A stretch of DNA of 9,486 nucleotides from Chloroflexota bacterium (GTDB lineage Bacteria; Chloroflexota; Anaerolineae; J102): assembly GCA_003353825.1 (NCBI GenBank), contig PIVW01000207.1, forward strand, positions 1-9,486, written 5' to 3'. Below are positions 1-7,700 of the stretch, piece after piece (within the stretch, counting starts at the first letter, position 1; the number at the start of each line of letters is the position of its first letter). The notes below the pieces were generated by a model, which had not been told where the DNA came from, searched no databases, and was given only the letters and a program-made list of their open reading frames with translations. The position numbers and the translations under genes were made by a program.

Positions 1-1719
1 TTGCGAACCCTGACCCGTGAATAGCCAGGCTGTCTTCGTCGTTGTTCCAGCCTGACCAATGTAGAGATCGGTGGCAGTTTGACCCTGCGTCAGGGCCTGG
101 AGTTGCTCTTTGAGGACATCGACGTTCTGGATCGCCAAAGCAGCACGATGATTGAAGTGGCTGCGTCCCGCCGCGGCCGTGTAACAGAGGTCGGCCAGAG
201 GGATGTCGTTGTGTTCATGCAGGTGCTGTAGATATCGTTCGGCCAACACAGGCAGTGCTGTCTCTGATTTGGCTGATATCGGCAACACATGCCAGGTACG
301 CTCTGATGGCTCTGGTTCGGATGACGGGGAGGGCGGGACGTCCGGCGCCTGTTCGATCACAACATGAGCGTTGATCCCACTCATGCCAAAGGAACTCACG
401 CCTGCGATGCGGGTGCCATTGCTCTGCTGCCACTCGCTCAGATGTTGGGGGATCTCTAGCGGCAGCTCTGCTTCGGCTATTTTTGGATTGAGTTCGTTCA
501 GGTGCAGGTGTGGAGGAATCGCATCATGCTGCAGAGCTAGTACCACTTTGATCACCCCGGTGATACCTGCCGCTCCTTCGGTGTGCCCGATATTGGTTTT
601 CACTGATCCCACTCGTAAAAGGGGTTGTTCTGGCGTGCGACCCTGCTTGAGTGCCGCCCACAAGGCATTCAGTTCTATGGGGTCACCCAAAGCTGTTCCT
701 GTGCCATGCGCCTCGACATAGCTTACCTCATGTGGCGCTACGCCAGCTTCAGCCAGGGCTCGTTCGATGACTGCTTGTTGCGCTTTACCGTTGGGTACGG
801 TAATGCCGCTACTGGGGCCATTGTGGTTGAAGGCGCTGCCCCGGATGACTGCCAGTATGGGGTCGCCTGCCTGCTGAGCATCAGAGAGTCGTTTTAAGGT
901 CACCACCCCGCAACCCTCTCCTCGACCGTAACCATCAGCGCTGGCGTCGAAGGTCTTGCAGCGCCCATCGGGACTCAACGCCCGCAGTTTGCAGGTCAGT
1001 ACCGTGGCCTCTGGAGTCACCATCACATTCACACCCCCCGCCAAAGCCCGGTCACATTCGCCACGGCGCAGGCTCTGGCAGGCGAGATGTAATGCTACCA
1101 ATGACGAAGAGCATGCCGTATCAACGGGGATGCTCGGTCCCTGAAGGCCCAATTGATATGAAAGTCTCCCTGCCAGAAAACTACCGCCGGCACCTGTACC
1201 CGTGTAGGCATCAAGGGTATCAACGGCTGTTAAGCCTCGTTGAGCATATTCGCTCCACATCGAGCCGATAAACACGCCCGTGGTACTGTTGCGTAATTCG
1301 TCGACCGCCCAGCCGCTGCGCTCCAGCGCTTCCCATGTCACTTCCAGAAGCAACCGTTGCTGGGGATCCATCCAATTTGCTTCGCGAGGGCTGATCCCGA
1401 AAAACTCCGGGTCAAACTCATCTATCGTTGTCATGAACGCCCCTTCACGTACGTACATCTTCCCGGGTGTTTCTGGGGCGGGATCGTAATAAGCGTTGAC
1501 ATCCCAGCGTTCGCGTGGAATCTCGCCAACGGTGTCTATGCCAGCCTTGAGTACTTCCCAGAAACGTTCAGGGTCGCTTGCCTCACCCGGATACCGGCAG
1601 GATAGTCCTACGATAGCGATGGGCTCAGAGCGTTCTGCTTCCAAAACGAGAATGCGCTCATTAAGCTTTGTGGCAATAAGTAAGGCTTGACGTTTAACTT
1701 TTTGTAGATCGTCCATCAT
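1..1719 (-). CDS. Modular type I polyketide synthase, 3'-partial: docking helix-KS-(AT start)
   Basis: This is the next PKS subunit, expected to accept the chain from the upstream protein and extend it. It is open for 573 codons with no stop before the left edge. Residues 1-30 form a short charged helix of docking type. The KS spans about 31-459, from SEPIAIVG to HVVIEQAP, and has a complete catalytic triad: Cys203 in DTACSSS, His338 in EAHGTGT and His379 in NIGH. A KS-AT linker follows, and the last residues, LFTGQGSQ, are the N-terminal motif of an AT, so extender choice and reductive domains lie outside the window. The start is ATG 1719, which shares ATGA with the upstream stop; a second in-frame ATG at 1716 is the alternative. 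A purine-rich Shine-Dalgarno lies just upstream. The ATG at 1723 is out of frame. Translational coupling to the upstream gene is likely. Confidence 0.96.
   Translation of the reverse strand, partial: MMDDLQKVKRQALLIATKLNERILVLEAERSEPIAIVGLSCRYPGEASDPERFWEVLKAGIDTVGEIPRERWDVNAYYDPAPETPGKMYVREGAFMTTIDEFDPEFFGISPREANWMDPQQRLLLEVTWEALERSGWAVDELRNSTTGVFIGSMWSEYAQRGLTAVDTLDAYTGTGAGGSFLAGRLSYQLGLQGPSIPVDTACSSSLVALHLACQSLRRGECDRALAGGVNVMVTPEATVLTCKLRALSPDGRCKTFDASADGYGRGEGCGVVTLKRLSDAQQAGDPILAVIRGSAFNHNGPSSGITVPNGKAQQAVIERALAEAGVAPHEVSYVEAHGTGTALGDPIELNALWAALKQGRTPEQPLLRVGSVKTNIGHTEGAAGITGVIKVVLALQHDAIPPHLHLNELNPKIAEAELPLEIPQHLSEWQQSNGTRIAGVSSFGMSGINAHVVIEQAPDVPPSPSSEPEPSERTWHVLPISAKSETALPVLAERYLQHLHEHNDIPLADLCYTAAAGRSHFNHRAALAIQNVDVLKEQLQALTQGQTATDLYIGQAGTTTKTAWLFTGQGSQ
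1630..1719 (-). other. N-terminal docking helix of the downstream PKS
   Basis: The first 30 residues before the KS contain a heptad-like pattern: Leu5, Val8, Ala12, Ile15, Leu19 and Leu26. The first turns are basic (Lys7, Lys9, Arg10, Lys18). This resembles the short coiled-coil N-terminal docking elements directly before EPIAIVG in many modular PKSs. Its basic face could pair with the acidic tail of the upstream protein. Seen: pattern and charge. Inferred: partner. Confidence 0.65.
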
Positions 1720-4700
1720 TCATCTCTTCCTTCCAAATCAATTATTAACTGATCGAATAAAGTGTCGACGACTGCATCATCAAGCCTAACGACCATTTGG
1801 CTTGATGGTAAGTCCACAGTATTGGATGTCTGTATGGCGGTTTTTTCATCTATATGTTGTTCAATGGTATCATCAAATTTCAGACTATCCATTAAGTGTT
1901 CTGCCTGGGCCTGTATATTGGGGTAGTCAAAGGCGAACGTATTGCCGAGAGTTAAACCGATGGCATGCTGCAGGTGATTTCTTAGCTCAACCGCCATCAA
2001 GGAATCCATACCGAGGTCGAATAGGCCGGTGGTAGGAGCAGGCAATTCGGAAAGGGATAATATCTGTTGGATTTCGCCCTGGATATAGTGAATCAAGACG
2101 CGTAAGCGTTCGCTTGCCGGCGTCTGGACCAGTTGTTTGAGTATGGTCGATTCGCCGGCAGCTTGAACCAGCGGCAGGAGCCCACTCAACAGCGGCGGGC
2201 GTAGGTTGCCCAGTGTTTGACTCATCCGTCGCCAGTCGGCATCGACCACGACAGCTTCAGTCATCTCTTGACCGAGAAGCTGCGCCAGCGCCTGATGGGC
2301 CGGTTCAGCCTGCAACGGTATCAACCCCTGGCGGCGTAGCCGGGCCTGCACCAAGACATCATGTCCGCCCATGCCTGAGCCCGCCCATGGTCCCCACTGT
2401 ACGCTCAATGTTCTCAAACCTAGGGTGTTGCGTTGCTGAGCCAGGCCGTCAAGGTAGGCATTGGCCGCAGCATAGTTGCTCTGTCCCGGAGAGCCAAAAA
2501 GGGAGGCAGCCGAGGAATAGAGCACGAGGAAGTCGAGCGACTGCTCTCGCGTTGCTTCGTGCAGATAATGGCCGCCCAGCACCTTGGGTTTGAGCACAGT
2601 TTCAAATCGTTCCCAGGTTTGCTCTGTGAGCACGCCATCGTCCAGCACCCCGGCCGCATGGATCACACCCCGCAGCGGTGGTTTTTCAGGATCGTCCAAC
2701 GCCTTGAATAGTCTTTGTACATCGGCTTTGATAGATACATCGGCAGTGATAACGTCAACGGTTATACCATCCGCTCTGAGGGTTTCAAGCCGCTGCTGTG
2801 TTGTCTTGTTCGGCAGTCGCCGGCTGGTGAGAACGATTCTTCCTGCGCCTTGCTCGGCCAGCCACTGGGCGGCTTGTAGACCCAGCGCACCAAGACCACC
2901 GGTGATCAGGTAGCTCGCCTCGGCATGGATGTCGAGAGACTCGACTGTGTCTGCTGGCCGCTCCCGGTGGACAAGCCGTGGTGCCAACCAGTGTCCCTGG
3001 CGATAAGCTAGCTGTGTTTCGGCGCTGCTGCTGAGCAACGTCTCGATCAAAGCCGGAGCGCTGTCGAATATGTCATCGAAATCAACTAACCGTGTCTGAA
3101 GAGCTGGCTGTTCAGTTTGCAGTATCCGCCCCAGTCCCCACATCATGCGATGGACAGGATCCACCATCTCCCCTGTCTCTACAGCAATAGCCTGAGTCGT
3201 TAGCACCTGCAGGCCGCCAGGCAGGTTGGTGATGTTGCATTGTGCGAGGGTTTGCACCAGGGAAAGCAGGCCGCCGCATTGTCTGTGCGCAGCTTCCATC
3301 GGGTCAGCACCGGGTGTGGTGGTCGGGTCCATGACCCAGATCACACCTGCCCAGGCGTCCTCCTCAAACGCAGCCAGCAATGCCTGCCAATCCTCAGATT
3401 CTGCGAGGGATAAACGATACCGGGCTTCGCCACTTTGTGCAAATGCCTCGCCTTGTTCCACCTCCACACAGTTGGCGCCAGTCGCCCGGACGGCTTGAGC
3501 TAGTTCATGACTGCGGGCCCTGGTCTCAGCTGCCACCAGCCATAGTCCTGTATCCTCATCCGCTTCGGGATCGCCCCTATCTTGTTCGAGATCGACCACC
3601 AACCGCTGCCAGCGTTCCTCGTAGACTAGACCACTGATGTCGTCCTGTAAGCGCCGCAGCAAAGCCTCACGCGGGGCCCGTTTGAGTGTAAATCCCCGGA
3701 TCTCGCCAAAGCACAAGCCCGACGAATCGTATAGTTCGATATCGTAGCTGTAGGTCTGGGCAGCCTCATCGTAGCGGCCGGCCCCTCCCACATAAGCGTA
3801 GAACATTGGCGGCGCCGCTCGCATCAATGTCATTCCCTTTACCTGCCATGGGGCCCAGAAGACGCCGTCGGCATCAGTCAGTTTTCCCTCCTCGAACATG
3901 TCAGAAAGGAGACGGGTGCATGCATCTAAAAGTGCCGGATGGATCGGTTCACCGGCTAGTTGCGGGGTCAATGCTTCCGGTATTCTGATCTCGCCCAGCG
4001 CCTCTCCCTCTCCTATCCACGCCTGCGTCATCGCCTGTAGACTGGGACCATACTCAATGCTCAGGCTCTGCCATGCCGCCACCAGTGACTCTTGATTCCA
4101 GAGCGGCAGGCTTTGTTTCAATGCTTCGATATCGATTTGCTGCGTTAACTGTGACCCTGTTTCCTGTTCAAGAATCCCCTGGGCATGTTGAATCCATGGT
4201 TCATCAGAATCGTTCCCCCGGCTGTAGACTTGAAATGGCCGGTGGCCGTTATCTGAAGTAAAGAGCACAAATTGCATCTCTCTCGCCGTGGCGGGGTCTG
4301 TTAATATCAGTGGCTCATGGAAGAACACGTCAGTAACAGAGATGGCTTCGTCATCGGTCTGCAAGGCCATGGCAATGTAGCTCACGCCGGGTATCAGGGC
4401 AGTGTCGTAAACGCGATGGTCGGCAATCCAGGGATGGCTGCTCCAACTGAGTACCTGGCTGTAGATCACTTCTCTAGCTATTGCCGATTCCTGACGCCAT
4501 CCGAGAAGCGAATGGTCGCCCTCATGGCGCCCTTTATGGAGGCCACCTGGTGCAATGACAGGCCAATAACGTTGCCGCTGGAAGGGGTAGGTGGGTAGTG
4601 TCACTTTGCGGCGGACATAGTCCTGGTCGAAGCCGGTCCAGTCCAGATCGATGCCATGCACGTACAGTTGGCCTACGGTCTGCAATATCTGCAACCAGTC

Positions 4701-7700
4701 ATCTTGACCCCGCCGCAAGCTGGGCAGCCACAAGCTCTCATGTTCGGGCAGACATTGCCGTCCCATACCCAACAACACAGGCTGCGGACCTACTTCGACG
4801 AATGCTGTCATCTCCTCGTGAGACAACGCCTCCATGCCGTTGGCAAAACGCACTGGCGCCAGCACATGCTCCAGCCAATAGACCGCATCTGCGATCTCCT
4901 CGCCCGCACGTTCGCCAGTTACGTTGGAGATGATGGGCATGTGCGGTTTGTGATAGCTCACCTGCGCTGCCGCTCTCTCGAATTCAGCCAGCATCGGCGC
5001 CATCAGGGGTGAGTGGAAGGCGTGGGATACTTGCAATGGTAGGGTTCGGATCTCCGCTGCCTGCAATGCCTCGACGATGGCCTTGATGGCAGCGCCGTCT
5101 CCTGAAATCACTGTATTTTGAGGGCCGTTGATTGCGGCAATGGATACTGTGTCGGTGTGTTCAGCGACAAAAGGATGTACCTGTTCTTCGGCGGCCATGA
5201 CCGCAACCATAGCCCCGCCCGCCGGCAGCGCCTGCATCAGCTTTCCACGGGTGGCAATGAGCTGGAGCGCCTCTTCCAGGCTGAAAACACCGGCCACACA
5301 AGCGGCCACGTATTCGCCGACGCTGTGCCCCAGCACCACGTCTGGTCTGATGCCCCATGACTGCCATAGTTCGGCCAGGGCATATTCCAGGGCAAATAGC
5401 GCCGGTTGGGTGTAGGCTGTCTGCTTGAGTAGAGCTGTCGCTTCCTTTTCGCCAAAAAGCACTTCCAACAAGGGCGTATCCAAAACCTGGTCCAGGATCT
5501 CGGCGCAGCGGTTCAAGGTGCTGCGGAAGCTCGGCTGCGTTTCATAGAACTGGCGTGTCATGCCGGCGTATTGCGAACCCTGGCCGGTGAAGAGAAACGC
5601 CACTTTCGGCCTGGTACTAGCGCTGGGTGGGTGGCCCTTCATCAATCCGGCTACCTTCTCGCCCACTGCATAGCGCCCTAGTATTTCTGCAGCTTCTGCG
5701 CTGCTTGGGGTCGTGAACGCCAGCCGGTGTTCAAAGTGTGCGCGACCGCTGTTGGCTGTGTAACTGACATCGCCCAAGTTCAGTTCTGGATGGGCTGCAA
5801 GCTGCCTCTGATAGCGACCGGCCAACTCTGATAAGGCCTTCTCGCTCCTGGCAGATAGTGTCAGCACATGCAACAGCCGCCCCACTTCAACCTCCATCGC
5901 TGCCGGTTCGGGCGCTTCTTGCAGCAGCACATGGGCATTGGTGCCGCTAGCCCCAAAGGAACTGACACCTGCTATCCTGCGTCCATTCCCCTCCCAGGAC
6001 GTCAATTTAGTGGGAACCGTCACTTTCAACTCTTCCCAGTCCACATGGGGCGTGGGCTCCTGTAGATGAAGGTGAGGTGCCAGCTTTCCATGTTGTAACT
6101 GCAAGATCACCTTGATCACACCGGCCACACCCGCTGCCGATTCCAGATGGCCGATGTTGGTTTTCACCGACCCCACCCTGAGCGGCTGCTCCTGGCTGTG
6201 GCCTGCGCCAAACACCGCACCCAGCGCACGCAGTTCTATGGGGTCGCCCAAGGCAGTGCCGGTGCCGTGGGCTTCTACATAACTTACATCCTCGGGATGG
6301 ACATGGGCAGATGCCAATGCCCGTCGCAGTACCATCTCTTGTGATGAACGATTGGGTACGGTGAAGCCACTGCTGGGCCCATCCTGATTGACCGCCGAGC
6401 CTCGAATCAAGGCCAGGATGGGGTCCCCATCTGCCTCTGCATCCGAGAGGCGTTTGAGCAGCAGCACCCCACAGCCTTCACCCCGCCCGATACCGTCCGC
6501 AGTTGCATCGAAGGTCTTGCAGTGCCCGTCCGGAGACAGCATGTTCGCTTTTGAGGTGGCGATCATGCTATCGGGCGTCAGGATCAGGTTGACACCGCCC
6601 GACAATGCCATCGTGCATTCACCCTGGCGCAAGCTTAGGCAGGCCTGATGGATGGCCACCAGTGAGGAGGAGCAGGCCGTGTCTATGGCCATGGCCGGAC
6701 CCGTCAATCCCAGCGTATAGGCGATGCGACCGGCTGCAGCATTGAGGGGAGAACCTGTGACTCCATAGGCCTCCACCCCGTTCTCGGCACGGGCTTGTTT
6801 GAGAAGTGAGGCGTAGTCATTCATGGTAATGCCCACAAAAACGCCGGTCTCACTGCCTGCCAAACGTTCGGGCATGTGCCCCGCCTGCTCCAACGCCTCC
6901 CAACTGACTTCGAGCAACAGACGATGCTGGGGGTCGATGCTCAGCGCTTCCCGCGGTGATATGCCAAAGAATTGAGGGTCAAACTGCTCTACGTCCGCCA
7001 AAAAACCGCCATGTCTGGCATACATCTTGCCCGGTGTTTCGGGGTCGGGATCATAGTAGGCATCCACGTCCCAACGTTCGTTCGGGATCTGGCGGATGGC
7101 GTCTTGCCCCTCACTCAACAAGTGCCAGAAAGAATCGGGATCGTGAGCATCTCCGGGAAAGCGACAGGCCATACCGATCACGGCGATGGGTTCGTCAAGG
7201 GTGTGGGGTAAAGGGTAAGTCTCCTCTTCAGGTTGGACTTCGATTTGCAGCCAATCCAAGATGTCGCTGGCAAGATAGTCGCTGAGGCTGAGCAGATTGG
7301 GATACTCGAAGGCCAGGGTGGGTGGCAGCGTACAACCCAAACTGACTTCGATCCGTTGTCTTAGCTCCATCGCCATTAGCGAGTCCATGCCCATGTCTGC
7401 AAAACCCTGCTGTACATCGAGAGAGGATTCTTTGCCTAACCCCAAGATGTCAGCGGCTATGCCATTGAGATGGGTCATCAGCAGCTGGGTGCGTTCATTG
7501 GCCGGCGCAGCTTCTATCTCTTGCCGAATAGAGGATGCTTGCTCTGTGTCCAGTTCGGTGAGGTCCTCATCTTCGATTTGCAGGTCAGATAGCAATGCCC
7601 GCGCCGAGGAAGCGTCAAACAATGGTTTGAAACGCTGCCAGTTCACATGGGCAACAGTCGTCTGCACCTCAACGTTTGCCAATACCATGCCCAGGGCTGT

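Noticed and set aside
1721..1723. ATG at 1723 as the start of the downstream PKS
   Set aside because: It is out of frame with the KS reading frame; ATG 1719 or 1716 is in frame.
1716..1880. Possible thioesterase or other release domain at the end of the upstream PKS
   Set aside because: Only 54 residues follow ACP2, far too few for a thioesterase (about 250 residues), and no GxSxG motif is present.
2349..3632. Possible enoylreductase inside the second reductive loop
   Set aside because: The region between the DH and the KR catalytic half is about 240 residues and fits the KR structural half. No separate ER domain or additional nucleotide-binding motif is seen.
2420..5455. Short alternative minus-strand frames at 2420-2659, 5161-5367 and 5237-5455
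   Set aside because: They overlap KR2 and AT2 in another frame of the same strand. The main frame carries all conserved residues without interruption, so there is no sign of a frameshift or nested gene.
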